Shown here: one piece after another, positions 1-11,558 of the stretch | How positions within the stretch are numbered: position 1 is the first letter of the stretch | Layout: each line of letters starts with the position of its first letter | From: Dyella halodurans | GTDB taxonomy: Bacteria; Pseudomonadota; Gammaproteobacteria; Xanthomonadales; Rhodanobacteraceae | DNA: 64,000 nt | NCBI RefSeq assembly: GCF_026283925.1 | Contig: NZ_JAPDPF010000011.1 | Span: 1-64,000, forward strand | Direction of reading: 5' to 3' | Made by a program: the position numbers and the translations under genes | The notes under the pieces: generated by a model | Databases searched by the model: none | The model's input: only the letters and a program-made list of their open reading frames with translations | Told to the model about the DNA's origin: nothing

Positions 1-54
1 TTTCGCGCCTTCGGATACTGCGAGCGTTTCGACCGTCGGCTGGACCTGCTTTAA
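1..54 (+). CDS. possible 3' end of an upstream gene (partial)
   Basis: Frame 1 is open from the window edge and ends at TAA (52-54), giving a 17-residue tail rich in Phe, Arg and Leu. The following sequence is non-coding repeat, which fits a gene ending here. The tail is too short to assign to a family, and an open stretch of this length can occur by chance. Confidence 0.3.
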   Translation, partial: FRAFGYCERFDRRLDLL

Positions 55-190
55 GTCCTCACCGCTTTGGCGCGTTGCGGTGTAGCCGCTGTGTAGCGGC
101 CGTGGGCCGCCCGCCATTTGCTCGCCTCGACCTTCCAACGCTTCTATTCAACGGAGTGCTACCAGCTTCTAGAGGCCATTTCTTTGGGTT

Positions 191-218
191 ACTTTTCTTT
201 GGGCCAGCAAAGAAAAGT
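191..218. repeat. short inverted repeat (hairpin element)
   Basis: A perfect 10-bp inverted repeat (ACTTTTCTTT / AAAGAAAAGT) flanks an 8-base loop GGGCCAGC. As I recall, hairpins of this type are common between genes in Xanthomonadales genomes, so this is probably a dispersed intergenic element. It could also act as a transcript-stabilising or terminating hairpin. Confidence 0.6.
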
Positions 219-254
219 GACTCGAGCGCCGGCAGGCGATCGAAACGCCCGCTG

Positions 255-520
255 CGTAAGCGGCAACCTGGCCAAAACGCTCGGTTGTAGCGTAACCGCA
301 AGCACCCACCCCTCATCCCAGCCTTCTCCCCTTTGGGGAGAAGGAGCACAGCAGCACCCGCTTCGTCCCACGGGCACTTCCTTCGGGCGTAAGCGGCAAG
401 CTGGCCATATCGCTCGGTTGTCGCGTGACCGGGAGCACCCGCCCCTCATCCCAACCTTCTCTCCAAGGGGGAGAAGGAGCAGAGCTCGCCCGTTGCACCC
501 CACAGGGACTACCTTCGGGT
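255..520. repeat. two tandem copies of a 133-bp intergenic repeat
   Basis: Copy 1 (255-387) and copy 2 (388-520) both start with CGTAAGCGGCAA or a one-base variant. Both then carry a CGCTCGGTTGT block, a GAGCACCC/AAGCACCC block, CCCTCATCCCA and a hairpin of the form CTTCTCCC...GGGAGAAGGAGC, and both end in CTTCGGG. The hairpin core recurs in inverse orientation near 62925-62974, so the element is dispersed in this genome. Together with the hairpin at 191-218, this accounts for most of the gene-free stretch 55-602. I see no convincing gene there. Confidence 0.75.
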
Positions 521-602
521 CACCCGGAGAGGAGAAGGGCCACAACGGCCCCCAGCCCCACACCAGCTATACTTTGCGACCCCCAAAGAACCAGTAACCG
601 CC

Positions 603-1523
603 GTGACCCACGAACTCGCCTCCATCATCGACTTCATTCGTTACGGCGCCAGCCGCTTCTCGGCGGCCGGGCTGACCTTCGGGCATAGCCACGACAATCC
701 CATCGACGAGGCCACCCATCTGGTGCTCGCCAGCGTGCACCTGCCGCCGGATATTCCGCCGGCCTATGGGGCAGGCAGGCTGACCACCGAAGAACGCGAG
801 CGCGTGCTGGCCTTGATCGAGCGTCGCGTCACCGAGCGCCTGCCGGTCGCCTACCTGGTGGGTGAAACCTGGTTCGCCGGCTTGAAGTTCAAGAGCGATC
901 GCCGCGCCCTGGTGCCGCGTTCGCCGATCGCCGAGCTGATCGAGTCGGGCTTCACGCCGTGGCTGGATCACCGCCAGGTCGAGCGGGCGCTGGACCTGTG
1001 CACCGGCTCGGGCTGCATCGGCATCGCGATGGCCGAGTACAACCCGGACTGGCAGGTCGATATCGTCGATGTCAGTGACGAGGCGCTGTCGCTGGCGCGC
1101 GAGAACATCGTGTTCCAGCATGTCGAAGGTCGCGTCGAGGCGGTCAAGTCTGACCTGTTCAATGGGCTGAAGGGACGCCGTTACGACCTTATCGTCTCCA
1201 ATCCGCCTTATGTCACCGAAGACGAATACGCCGCGCTGCCGGGCGAGTACAGCCATGAGCCCAAGCTTGGCCTGACTTCGGGCGAGGATGGCCTGGATAT
1301 CTGCGTGCGCATGCTGAACGAGGCGGCTGATTACCTGACTGAAGACGGCCTGCTGATCGTCGAGGTGGGCGAGAGCGAGCACGCGCTGGCGGCCCTGCTG
1401 CCGGAAGTCCCGTTTGTATGGATCGAGTTCAAGGTGGGTGCGATGGGCGTGTTCGCGCTGGAGCGGCGCGATCTCATCGAGCATGCCGGGGCGATTCGTG
1501 CGGCGGCCGAGGCACGTCGATAA
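603..1523 (+). CDS. prmB: 50S ribosomal protein L3 N5-glutamine methyltransferase
   Basis: This SAM-dependent methyltransferase modifies a glutamine side chain of ribosomal protein L3. The 306-residue product has the usual PrmB length. An N-terminal helical substrate-recognition region (about 1-110) is followed by a Rossmann-type domain. Its glycine motif reads [11 protein letters not shown], and the N5-glutamine signature NPPY lies near residues 200-203. The start is GTG at 603, and the Shine-Dalgarno sequence is weak. It lies upstream of aroC, the order usual in gammaproteobacteria. The related release-factor methyltransferase PrmC shares NPPY, but the N-terminal region and the aroC neighbour favour PrmB. 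Confidence 0.93.
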   Translation: MTHELASIIDFIRYGASRFSAAGLTFGHSHDNPIDEATHLVLASVHLPPDIPPAYGAGRLTTEERERVLALIERRVTERLPVAYLVGETWFAGLKFKSDRRALVPRSPIAELIESGFTPWLDHRQVERALDLCTGSGCIGIAMAEYNPDWQVDIVDVSDEALSLARENIVFQHVEGRVEAVKSDLFNGLKGRRYDLIVSNPPYVTEDEYAALPGEYSHEPKLGLTSGEDGLDICVRMLNEAADYLTEDGLLIVEVGESEHALAALLPEVPFVWIEFKVGAMGVFALERRDLIEHAGAIRAAAEARR

Positions 1524-1662
1524 GCCGGGGCCCCCACGGTCCGCGCCGGAGCCTGGGCCGTGTTTGGTTGCAAGTAAAACCATCGGCGATACGGGGGCAA
1601 GCCCACCCGCTGGCGCGCCACAGAGGGTAAGCTGTGACGCTTTCCCGCTTGTCATTGCGCCC

Positions 1663-2751
1663 GTGTCCAGCAATTCCTTCGGCAAACTGTTTACCGTCAC
1701 CACCTTCGGCGAGAGCCACGGACCGGCCATTGGCTGCGTGATCGATGGTTGTCCGCCGGGCCTGGCCATTGCGCCGGAGGAATTCCGCGCCGATCTCGAT
1801 CGTCGCGCCACCGGCAAGAGTCGACACACCTCGCAGCGGCGCGAAGCCGACGAGGTGGAAATCCTTTCCGGCGTGTTCGAGGGTCGCACTACCGGCACGC
1901 CGATCGCGCTGCTGATCCGCAACACCGACCAGCGCAGCAAGGATTACGGCGATATCGCGGCGACGTTCCGCCCCGGGCACGCCGATTACACCTATTGGCA
2001 GAAGTACGGCATTCGCGATCCGCGCGGCGGCGGGCGTTCGTCCGCGCGCGAGACGACCATGCGCGTGGCCGCTGGCGTGATCGCGAAGAAATGGCTGGCC
2101 GAGCGCCATGGTGTGCGTGTGCGCGGCTACATGGCGCAGATCGGCGAGATCACCCCCGGCACCTTCGATTGGGATGTGGTCGAGCAGAATGCGTTCTTCT
2201 GGCCCGATGCCCATGAGGTGGCAGCGCTGGAGTCGTATATGGACGCCTTGCGCAAGTCCGGCGATTCGGTCGGTGCCCGCGTGAACGTGGTGGCCGAGGG
2301 CGTGCCTCCAGGCTGGGGCGAGCCGATCTACGGCAAGCTCGATGGCGACCTGGCCGCCGCGCTGATGTCAATCAATGCAGTGAAGGGCGTGGAGATTGGC
2401 GATGGTTTCGCCGTGGTCACCCAGCACGGCAGCCAGCATCGTGATGAAATGGCCGTGGACGGCTTTACGTCCAATCATGCGGGCGGGATCCTGGGTGGCA
2501 TCAGCACCGGCCAGGCGGTCATCGCCTCGATGGCGCTCAAGCCGACCTCCAGCATCCTCATCCCCGGGCGTAGCGTGAACCTGGCTGGCGAGGCGGTCGA
2601 GGTGGTGACCAAGGGGCGTCACGACCCTTGTGTCGGTATCCGCGCCACGCCGATTGCCGAGGCGATGGTGGCGCTCGTGCTGATGGATCACGCGCTGCGC
2701 CATCGCGCCCAATGCGGTGACGTGGGTGAGGTGAGTCCCCGCATTCCCTAG
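1663..2751 (+). CDS. aroC: chorismate synthase
   Basis: AroC converts 5-enolpyruvylshikimate-3-phosphate to chorismate, the last step of the shikimate pathway, and needs reduced FMN. The protein (362 aa) begins [19 protein letters not shown] after the initiator. It carries the GRSSARET flavin/substrate motif near residue 125 and the C-terminal [10 protein letters not shown] signature. The frame stays open upstream, but GTG at 1663 matches the family N-terminus and length, so I chose it over earlier candidates. It supplies chorismate to the trp genes about 7 kb downstream. The 139-bp gap after prmB holds no gene. Confidence 0.95.
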   Translation: MSSNSFGKLFTVTTFGESHGPAIGCVIDGCPPGLAIAPEEFRADLDRRATGKSRHTSQRREADEVEILSGVFEGRTTGTPIALLIRNTDQRSKDYGDIAATFRPGHADYTYWQKYGIRDPRGGGRSSARETTMRVAAGVIAKKWLAERHGVRVRGYMAQIGEITPGTFDWDVVEQNAFFWPDAHEVAALESYMDALRKSGDSVGARVNVVAEGVPPGWGEPIYGKLDGDLAAALMSINAVKGVEIGDGFAVVTQHGSQHRDEMAVDGFTSNHAGGILGGISTGQAVIASMALKPTSSILIPGRSVNLAGEAVEVVTKGRHDPCVGIRATPIAEAMVALVLMDHALRHRAQCGDVGEVSPRIP

Positions 2752-2807
2752 ATTTCGGGTGCCTGGCTTGATGCCTCGCCCCATGCAGAGAGTTTGAAGT
2801 ACCGCTG

Positions 2808-3827
2808 ATGATCGCCAAACCGAAAGTCTGGGTCGCGCGCCCTTTGTTTCCCGATGTGCTGGCGCGTCTGGCCGAATACGTGGACGTGCAGGCCGAGGCC
2901 GTGGAGCGAAAGCACAGCGCGGCGGAATTGCGGGAGAAACTGGCCCATGTCGATGGCGCCTTGATCGGGCTGTCGGACCGCATCGACGCCGCCGTGCTCG
3001 AGGGCAACCAGCGGCTCAAGGTGGTGGCCAATCTGGGCGTCGGCTACAACAATCTCGATCTCGATGCGATGTCCAAGGCCGGCGTGCTCGCCTGCAACAC
3101 GCCCGACGTGCTGACGGAAACCGTGGCCGACTACGCCTGGGCCCTGATGCTGGCCGCCGCCCGTCGCATGGGTGCGGCGGAACGCTGGCTGCGGGCAGGG
3201 CACTGGGCGACCAGCCGCATGCGTTTCGACGACTGGCTGGGCGTCGATGTGCACGGTCGGACGCTCGGCATCCTGGGCATGGGGCGCATCGGTCGCGCGA
3301 TCGCGCGCCGGGCTGCCGGCTTCGATATGCGGGTGATCTATCACAACCGTTCACGCTTGCCCGAGGCGGTCGAGCGCGAATCCGGCGCCACCCTGGTAGG
3401 CAAGCCCGAACTGCTGCGCCAGGCAGATCATCTGCTGCTGGTGCTACCTTTCACGGTCGCGAACCGGCATGCGATCGGCGCCGAAGAGCTGGCCCAGATG
3501 AAGCCCTCGGCGGTGCTGGTGAATATCGCCAGGGGCGGCATCGTGGATGATGCGGCGCTGGCGGCCGCCTTGCGCGATGGCAAACTGGCGGCAGCCGGCC
3601 TGGATGTCTTCGAGGGCGAACCGGTGGTGCATCCGGACCTGCTGGCGTTGGACAATGTGGTGCTGAGCCCGCATATCGCCAGCGCCAGCGAAGATACGCG
3701 CCGCTCCATGGCCCGGGTGGCGGCCGAAAATGTGATCGCTGCCCTGGGTTGCGGTGAAGCGGCCGGAAAGCCGCCGACGCCGCTCAATCCGGCGGTGATG
3801 AGCCACTGGGCGACACGCAAAGCGTGA
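2808..3827 (+). CDS. D-isomer-specific 2-hydroxyacid dehydrogenase (glyoxylate/hydroxypyruvate reductase-like)
   Basis: This is an NAD(P)-dependent reductase of 2-keto acids (339 aa). A split N- and C-terminal catalytic domain surrounds a Rossmann domain with ILGMGRIGRAIA near residues 155-166. The catalytic Arg lies in NIARGGIVDD, the Glu in the GLDVFEGEP region and the His in LSPHIA. The sequence resembles GhrB/glyoxylate-hydroxypyruvate reductases more than SerA, because there is no C-terminal ACT domain. The physiological substrate cannot be read from the sequence. It sits between aroC and asd on the same strand, 56 bp after aroC. Confidence 0.88.
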   Translation: MIAKPKVWVARPLFPDVLARLAEYVDVQAEAVERKHSAAELREKLAHVDGALIGLSDRIDAAVLEGNQRLKVVANLGVGYNNLDLDAMSKAGVLACNTPDVLTETVADYAWALMLAAARRMGAAERWLRAGHWATSRMRFDDWLGVDVHGRTLGILGMGRIGRAIARRAAGFDMRVIYHNRSRLPEAVERESGATLVGKPELLRQADHLLLVLPFTVANRHAIGAEELAQMKPSAVLVNIARGGIVDDAALAAALRDGKLAAAGLDVFEGEPVVHPDLLALDNVVLSPHIASASEDTRRSMARVAAENVIAALGCGEAAGKPPTPLNPAVMSHWATRKA

Positions 3828-3941
3828 CGATATTCACGCTCGGGCGTGTCGCAGGTTGTTTTGCGCGCCGTCCCGGCTAGATTTCCGCTAAGGCGGAGAT
3901 CGGCGGACGGTTTTCCGATTACCCCTACCTGATACCGGAAT

Positions 3942-4969
<1,028 letters not shown>

Positions 4970-4970
<1 letters not shown>

Positions 4971-5257
4971 TGAAAGGCATGCTGTCCGGGTTGGCGTGGT
5001 GTGTGCTGGCGCTGGCTGCGCCGGTCCGGGCAGCGGATGTCCAGTCGGCCGGCCCGATAAAGGACCCGAAGCGACTGGATCACGAAATCGCCACCCAGGC
5101 GGCGAAGGTCAAGGAGCTGCAAACGGGCGTTGAGCGGCAGGAATCCCTCACGCACCAGAACGATGCGAAACTGAAGCAGCAGGACCAGGCCATCGCCGAG
5201 CTGCAGCAACAACTCAAGGCACTCAAGGCGGCGCCACCGGGGAACGCGCACCCTTAG
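4970..5257 (+). CDS. small secreted coiled-coil protein of unknown function
   Basis: A 95-residue product with a Sec signal peptide (hydrophobic residues 5-18, likely cleavage after VRA at about residue 21). A charged, Gln/Lys/Glu-rich region (about 28-85) follows, with heptad spacing typical of a coiled coil. Its ATG overlaps the asd stop by one base, so it is probably co-transcribed and coupled. The coupling need not mean a shared function. I do not recognise a named family. The next gene downstream is fimV, 183 bp away, with its own promoter-sized gap. Confidence 0.75.
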
Positions 5258-5440
5258 GCGGGCGGGGCGCGCCCGGGGCGCCTTTCCAAGCAAGAACAAA
5301 CCGTAGCAAGATGTCGTAAGCATTGGCCAACGCTATTGTTGATTGGCCTTTACCTAACTAAAGTGACGCCTCGTTCCGGGTGCTGCCGCCAAGCGGTAAG
5401 CCGATAAGAAACGTCACGGGGTCGTTCGGGGGAATACGCG

Positions 5441-7807
5441 ATGAATCGTTCGTTGAAGCTGTCGATGCTAATGGCGCTTGCCTTGGGCAGCAGCCAGGCA
5501 ATGGCACTGGAGCTGGGCCAGATCCAGGTGAAGTCAGCCCTGGGACAGCCCTTGCTGGCCGAGATACCGGTAAACCCCGAGAGTCCGGCGGAATTGCAGA
5601 ACCTCACCGCGCGGCTCGCGTCGGCCCAGGACGCGGCCTCGGCCGGCGTCGCCGCCGGCCCGACGATTCCCCTGGAATTTGCCGTGGTGGACGCTGCCAA
5701 CGGCAAGAAGGTCATCCGCATCACCAGCAGTGCGCCAGTCAATGACCCCTATCTCGACCTGTTGGTCGAGGTCAACAACGGCGCCGGCAAGAGCCTGCGC
5801 GAATTCACCATCCTGCTCGATCCGCCGAATTCGACCGCCAGCGTGCCTGCCACGCGCGCGCCGGCGCAGGCCAGCCCCAAGGCTTCGCGTCACGCCACTG
5901 CGCCGACGCCGGCGGCTGCCAGCACCCAGAGCACGGCTGCCGCGGCACCCGCACCGGCTCCCGCAGCGAAGCCGGCCAAGCCAGCCCCCGCGCCTCGCGT
6001 GGCGGCCGGCGGCAGCTTCGGTCCGGTCGAAAGTGGCCAGACGCTCACCGCGATCGCGCATGAAACTGCGCCGGATGGCGTCGACGTCAACCAGATGATG
6101 CTGGCGCTCAAGCAGGCCAACCCGGATGCCTTCTACCGCGACAATATCAATGCCCTGAAGACCGGCGCCGTGCTGCGCGTGCCGTCTCGCGAGGATGCAC
6201 AGGCCACCGCCCTGGCCGCTGCCATGGCCGAGGTGCGCCGCCAGAACGGCGACTGGCGCTCGGGCGCCGCCCGCGCGCCGACCACCGTGGCCGACGCTGG
6301 CACGCGCGCCAATGCGTCGTCGGCACCCACGGCCACGGCACCTGCCGGCGATCACCTGGCCCTGGTCCCGGCCAAGGAGGGCGCCGATAGCGCCGCCGGT
6401 CACGGCGGCAAGGGCGACAAGGCCGAGAAGGGCATGGCTGCCCTGCATCAGGATCTGTTGCGCAGCCAGGAATCGCTCACCACCCTGACCAAGCAGGGTG
6501 ACGAGCTGAAGGCGCGCCTGAAAGACCTGGAAGACATCAACAGCAAGAACGAGCGCCTGCTCTCGCTCAAGGACAATGAGATCGCCGAGCTGCAGCACAA
6601 GCTGGCCGAAGCTCGCAAGGCGGCCGGCGCGCCTGCTGACGCGATGGTGGCCAAGCCGGCTGCGGCGACGACGGTGGCGACTGCGCCGGCCAGTGCGCCG
6701 GCCAAGGCGGTTACCGCGGAGACCGTGGTCAAGGCTGACGCCGCGACGGCCCAGCCCGCCCCAGCCAGCACCGCGCATGCTGCCGCCACCACGGCCACTG
6801 CCACGCCGGCTGCCAGCGCCAGCGCGCCGCAGGCCAGCGCGACACCGGCCGCGGCGAAGCCAGCGCCGGCCAAGCCGGTGGTGAAGCCGGCGCTCAAGCC
6901 GGCACCCGTGGCTGAGGAAGATCCCTGGTACATGCAGACCTGGGCCTGGGGCGCTGGTGCGGTAGCGGTGGTCGGACTGCTGCTGCTGGCCATGCGCGGA
7001 CGCAGCCGCAAGCCGGCCGCGGCCGGAGCGGCGGGCGCTTCGTCGCTGGCCGATCACTTCGGCACCATCCCTGCAGCAGGTCACGGCGGCCCCGATCTGG
7101 ATCAGGACGAACTGCTCGACCAGCTGGCCGAGCATCCGGACGACGTCGGCCTGCACCTGGAACTGGTCAGCCTTTATTACGTGCGCCGCGACGTCGAACA
7201 TTTCGAGGCGGCGGCCGAGGCCATGCATGCGCATATTGCCGATCCGCATCAGCCGGAATGGCAGGACGTCGTGCACATGGGCGAGGACCTGGTGCCGGAG
7301 CACCCGCTGTTCGCTGCCGCTGCACCGGTGCCGCCGCGTGGTGCGGACGAGCGTGATGCGCTGCATCATTTCGACCTGGACAGCTATGTCAACGAGAGCA
7401 AGGCGAGCGAGCCGCCGCCGGCCCCGCAGCATGCGGCAAACCACAAGGTCAGCGAGTATCACTTCGACTTCGACCTGACGCCGCGCCCGGCACACGGCGC
7501 CGCTAAGGCCCCGGCGCATGAGTCGGAGGCCGTCATGGCCGGCAAGGACGTCGAGGAAGAGCTCGAGCCGCGGCATGCTTCGACCTGGGAGTTCACCGAG
7601 CCGGCAGAGGACATGCTGGCCGAGGAATCCCATCATGAGCTGGGCCAGCTCAGCGACGACCCGGTCGATACCAAGCTGGACCTTGCCCGCGCTTACGTGG
7701 ACATGGGCGACCCGGATGGTGCACAGGCCATGCTCGAGGAAGTGATGCACGAAGGCACGCAGATGCAGAAGGACGTGGCCAAGCGCCTGCTCGACAGCCT
7801 GCACTGA
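5441..7807 (+). CDS. fimV: FimV/HubP-family pilus assembly and polar organising protein
   Basis: FimV proteins are inner-membrane peptidoglycan-binding scaffolds needed for type IV pilus assembly and polar localisation. The 788-residue product has a signal peptide (1-23) and the conserved N-terminal FimV domain starting LELGQIQVKSALGQPL. It continues with a LysM-like peptidoglycan-binding segment (about 190-245), an Ala/Pro-rich linker and a coiled coil (about 335-400). A second Ala/Pro stretch leads to one transmembrane helix (about 497-520). The acidic cytoplasmic region ends in a TPR-like FimV C-terminal motif (about 740-788). The asd-fimV-truA order is typical of pseudomonads and xanthomonads. 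Confidence 0.93.
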   Translation: MNRSLKLSMLMALALGSSQAMALELGQIQVKSALGQPLLAEIPVNPESPAELQNLTARLASAQDAASAGVAAGPTIPLEFAVVDAANGKKVIRITSSAPVNDPYLDLLVEVNNGAGKSLREFTILLDPPNSTASVPATRAPAQASPKASRHATAPTPAAASTQSTAAAAPAPAPAAKPAKPAPAPRVAAGGSFGPVESGQTLTAIAHETAPDGVDVNQMMLALKQANPDAFYRDNINALKTGAVLRVPSREDAQATALAAAMAEVRRQNGDWRSGAARAPTTVADAGTRANASSAPTATAPAGDHLALVPAKEGADSAAGHGGKGDKAEKGMAALHQDLLRSQESLTTLTKQGDELKARLKDLEDINSKNERLLSLKDNEIAELQHKLAEARKAAGAPADAMVAKPAAATTVATAPASAPAKAVTAETVVKADAATAQPAPASTAHAAATTATATPAASASAPQASATPAAAKPAPAKPVVKPALKPAPVAEEDPWYMQTWAWGAGAVAVVGLLLLAMRGRSRKPAAAGAAGASSLADHFGTIPAAGHGGPDLDQDELLDQLAEHPDDVGLHLELVSLYYVRRDVEHFEAAAEAMHAHIADPHQPEWQDVVHMGEDLVPEHPLFAAAAPVPPRGADERDALHHFDLDSYVNESKASEPPPAPQHAANHKVSEYHFDFDLTPRPAHGAAKAPAHESEAVMAGKDVEEELEPRHASTWEFTEPAEDMLAEESHHELGQLSDDPVDTKLDLARAYVDMGDPDGAQAMLEEVMHEGTQMQKDVAKRLLDSLH

Positions 7808-7834
7808 CGTACCCGGTGCATCATTGAGACTCCC

Positions 7835-7862
7835 ACTCGGGCCGGCCTTTGCCGGCCCGAGT
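7835..7862 (+). terminator. hairpin after fimV, probable terminator
   Basis: A perfect 12-bp stem (ACTCGGGCCGGC / GCCGGCCCGAGT) has a four-base loop CTTT, 28 bp after the fimV stop. The following T run is very short (TTCGT), so termination may be partial or Rho-assisted. It separates fimV from truA. Confidence 0.6.
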
Positions 7863-7914
7863 TCGTATGGAGCCTGCTAACCTGTGCGCCCTTGTTTTTC
7901 ACGTTTATTTTTTC

Positions 7915-8682
7915 ATGCGACTTGCCCTGGGTATCGAGTACGACGGCACCGACTTCTCCGGCTGGCAGCGCCTGAGCCACGGCGAAACCGTGCAAGGTGC
8001 GCTGGAGCGGGCGTTGTCGTTCGTCGCCGCCCAGCCCGTCGAAGTCACCTGCGCGGGGCGTACCGACGCCGGCGTGCATGGCCGTTGCCAGGTGGTGCAT
8101 TTCGACACGGAAGTGCAGCGCGATCCGCGCAGCTGGGTGCTGGGCGGCTGCTCCAACCTGCCGTCCAGCGTGGCGGTGTTGTGGGCGCAACCGGTGGACC
8201 AGGCATTCCATGCGCGGTTCTCGGCGCGCAGCCGACGCTATCGCTACCGCATCCTCAATCGCCAGGTCCGCGGGGCGCTGGAAGCGCGCTATGTGACCTG
8301 GGAGCGCTTGCCCCTGGATGCCGCGCGCATGCATGACGCGGCCCAGGTGCTGATGGGCGAGCATGATTTCAGCGCGTTCCGCGCCATTTCCTGTCAGGCA
8401 GCGCACGCGCGCCGCGAAGTACGAGCGGTCAGCGTGCGGCGCGAGGACGAGCAGGTGATCATCGAGATCGAGGCGAATGCGTTCCTCCACCACATGGTGC
8501 GCAACATCGTCGGCTCGCTGCTGCCGATCGGGCGCGGCGAGCAGCCGGTGTCGTGGATGGGCGAGCTGCTGGCGGGTCGCAGCCGGGAGGTCGCCGGTCC
8601 TACCGCGCTGGCGTCGGGGCTGACCTTTATCGGTCCGCGTTACGAAGCGCATTGGGGCCTGCCAGCCGAGGTAAGCCAATGA
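7915..8682 (+). CDS. truA: tRNA pseudouridine(38-40) synthase
   Basis: TruA isomerises uridines 38-40 in the tRNA anticodon stem-loop. The 255-residue protein opens [17 protein letters not shown]. It carries the catalytic aspartate in GRTDAGVHG (about residues 50-58) and the C-terminal [11 protein letters not shown] motif. ATG 7915 gives the family length; the frame extends upstream only into the fimV terminator. The last bases overlap the trpF start (ATGA), so truA and trpF are translationally coupled, a common arrangement in this group. Confidence 0.95.
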   Translation: MRLALGIEYDGTDFSGWQRLSHGETVQGALERALSFVAAQPVEVTCAGRTDAGVHGRCQVVHFDTEVQRDPRSWVLGGCSNLPSSVAVLWAQPVDQAFHARFSARSRRYRYRILNRQVRGALEARYVTWERLPLDAARMHDAAQVLMGEHDFSAFRAISCQAAHARREVRAVSVRREDEQVIIEIEANAFLHHMVRNIVGSLLPIGRGEQPVSWMGELLAGRSREVAGPTALASGLTFIGPRYEAHWGLPAEVSQ

Positions 8683-9302
8683 CCCGCATCAAATGCTGCG
8701 GCATGACCCGGGTCGAGGATGCGCTGCTGGCAGCGCGGTTGGGTGCGGATGCCATCGGTGTGGTGTTCACCGCGCGCAGTCGCCGTCGGGTGTCGTTGGA
8801 GCAGGCGCGCGCGATCTGCCGTGCCTTGCCACCCTTCGTTTCGACCGTGGCGTTGTTCATGGACGACGATGCGGGACTGGTGCAGGACGCGATCGACGCG
8901 GTGCAGCCCGATCTGTTGCAGTTCCACGGCAACGAACGCGACGACTGGTGCGCCCAATTCGGCCGGCGCTATCTGAAGGCCATCGCGATGGGCGAGGGCG
9001 CTGCCGCGTTGCCGCGCCTGCGCGACTATCCCGGCGCCGCTGGCCTGCTGCTGGATGGGCACGGTCTCGGCGAGGCGGGCGGCAGCGGCAAGGCGTTCGA
9101 CTGGACCTTGATGCCGAAGGATCTGGCGCAGCCCTTGATCCTGGCCGGCGGGCTCACGCCCGCGAACGTGGCGCAAGCGGTCCGCATCGCCCAGCCCTGG
9201 GCGGTGGACGTGGCCAGTGGCATCGAGTCGGCGCCGGGCATCAAGGACCCGCACAAGATGGCGGATTTTGTGCGCGCCGTACGCGAGGCGAGCGCCGGCT
9301 GA
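8679..9302 (+). CDS. trpF: phosphoribosylanthranilate isomerase
   Basis: TrpF catalyses the Amadori rearrangement of phosphoribosylanthranilate in tryptophan synthesis. The 207-residue TIM barrel starts with RIKCCGMTR, containing the catalytic cysteine. It continues through LQFHGNE and the [10 protein letters not shown] phosphate-binding loop, and ends with the [13 protein letters not shown] motif. The start ATG overlaps the truA stop. The gene is separated from trpBA by a convergently read LysR gene, so the trp genes here form at least two transcripts. Confidence 0.95.
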   Translation: MTRIKCCGMTRVEDALLAARLGADAIGVVFTARSRRRVSLEQARAICRALPPFVSTVALFMDDDAGLVQDAIDAVQPDLLQFHGNERDDWCAQFGRRYLKAIAMGEGAAALPRLRDYPGAAGLLLDGHGLGEAGGSGKAFDWTLMPKDLAQPLILAGGLTPANVAQAVRIAQPWAVDVASGIESAPGIKDPHKMADFVRAVREASAG

Positions 9303-9332
9303 GCAAGTCGGCGGGCTTGGGTTGCCGCGCGC

Positions 9333-10226
9333 CTACGATGGCGCCATGAATTCCCGCTGCAGCCAGAAGGTCAGCGCTTCAGCCCGCAGGGACGGCCCGC
9401 GGGCTGGCACGGCCAGCACCCATTGGCCTGCTGTTTCCTGAAACCCCCACGGCGCGATCAGGCGCCCGCTGGCCAGGTCATCGGCGACAAGCTGCGCCGG
9501 GGCGATGGCAGCGCCGCGGCCGCCCACGGCAGCTTCAACCAGGTGGTACAGGTGGGGATAGCCCGGTCCGAGCAGCAGCGCATCGCCCGGTAGGCCGACG
9601 CCTTGAAACCAGGTCTGCCACGCCTTCGGTCGCGATAGCGTGTGCAGCAAGGGCAGGTCCAGCAAGGCTTCAGGCGCGGCGTGGACGAGTGCCTGGTCCT
9701 GGGCGTACTGCGGGCTGACCACCGGGCCGATCCGTTCGCGCGCCAGCGGTCGAACCTGCCAGGTCGCCGGCCACGGTGGTTCGCCGGCCAGCAGGGCGGC
9801 ATCGAGTCCGTTCAGCGCCTCGTCGAATCGCGTTTCCTGTGGGCGAAGATGCAGGGACAACTCAGGCAGGTCGGCCATCAGGCGCTCCAGCCGCGGAATC
9901 ATCCAGCGCGCCAACAGGCTGACCGGGCAGCCCAGCACGAACGGCGCCAGCGAGGCGTCCTGGCGCAGTTCTTCGCAGGCTTCGCGCAGCTGGGCGAAGG
10001 CGGCCGTGCTGGTGTCGCGCAGGCGCTGGCCTGCGGGCGTCAGCGCCAGTCCCCGCCCCTGGCGCTGAAACAGGCTGAGCCCCATTTCGTCTTCCAGTGC
10101 GCGAATGTGTCGGCTGACGGCGCCGTGGGTGACGTGCAATTCGGTCGCCGCACGACTGACGCTGCCCAGGCGTGCTGCGGCTTCAAAAGCATGCAGGGCG
10201 TTTAGCGAGGGCAGCGGGCGGGGCAT
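9333..10226 (-). CDS. LysR-family regulator divergent from trpBA (TrpI/GcvA-like)
   Basis: A 297-residue LysR-type regulator. The N-terminal helix-turn-helix (about 10-65) reads LNALHAFEAAARLGSVSRAA and is followed by the periplasmic-binding-protein-like effector domain. The N-terminus resembles the GcvA/TrpI/AmpR branch. It starts 120 bp from trpB on the opposite strand, the same geometry as trpI-trpBA in pseudomonads. There TrpI activates trpBA in response to indoleglycerol phosphate. That role is inferred here from sequence type and position. Its 3' end lies 30 bp from the trpF stop, so the two genes converge. Confidence 0.85.
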   Translation of the reverse strand: MPRPLPSLNALHAFEAAARLGSVSRAATELHVTHGAVSRHIRALEDEMGLSLFQRQGRGLALTPAGQRLRDTSTAAFAQLREACEELRQDASLAPFVLGCPVSLLARWMIPRLERLMADLPELSLHLRPQETRFDEALNGLDAALLAGEPPWPATWQVRPLARERIGPVVSPQYAQDQALVHAAPEALLDLPLLHTLSRPKAWQTWFQGVGLPGDALLLGPGYPHLYHLVEAAVGGRGAAIAPAQLVADDLASGRLIAPWGFQETAGQWVLAVPARGPSLRAEALTFWLQREFMAPS

Positions 10227-10254
10227 GGGATATGTGAGTTTTCCTGACAGTTTG

Positions 10255-10279
10255 TGGCCATCATATCGCTTTTGGCCAT
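10255..10279. promoter_or_regulatory. TGGCCAT direct repeat in the LysR-trpB intergenic region
   Basis: Two exact TGGCCAT heptamers start at 10255 and 10273, 18 bp apart, in the 120-bp space between the divergent regulator and trpB. LysR-type regulators bind repeated half-sites in such positions. The assignment as a binding site is inference; no TrpI footprint is known for this species. Confidence 0.35.
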
Positions 10280-10346
10280 GCGTTCTTTGGGGTAGGGTGA
10301 CCAGCGCATGGCGGGAGCGTTCCGCCGCCGTTTCACGAGTGGATTC

Positions 10347-11554
<1,208 letters not shown>

Positions 11555-11558
<4 letters not shown>

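Noticed and set aside
1414-1662. N-terminal extension of AroC
   Set aside because: The extra 83 residues overlap prmB in another frame and do not resemble chorismate synthase; GTG 1663 gives the family start.
5534-7804. Long open frame antisense to fimV
   Set aside because: It is the shadow of a GC-rich coding region with low-complexity Ala/Pro codons. Its product is Arg/Gly/His-rich without a domain, and the sense frame is clearly FimV.
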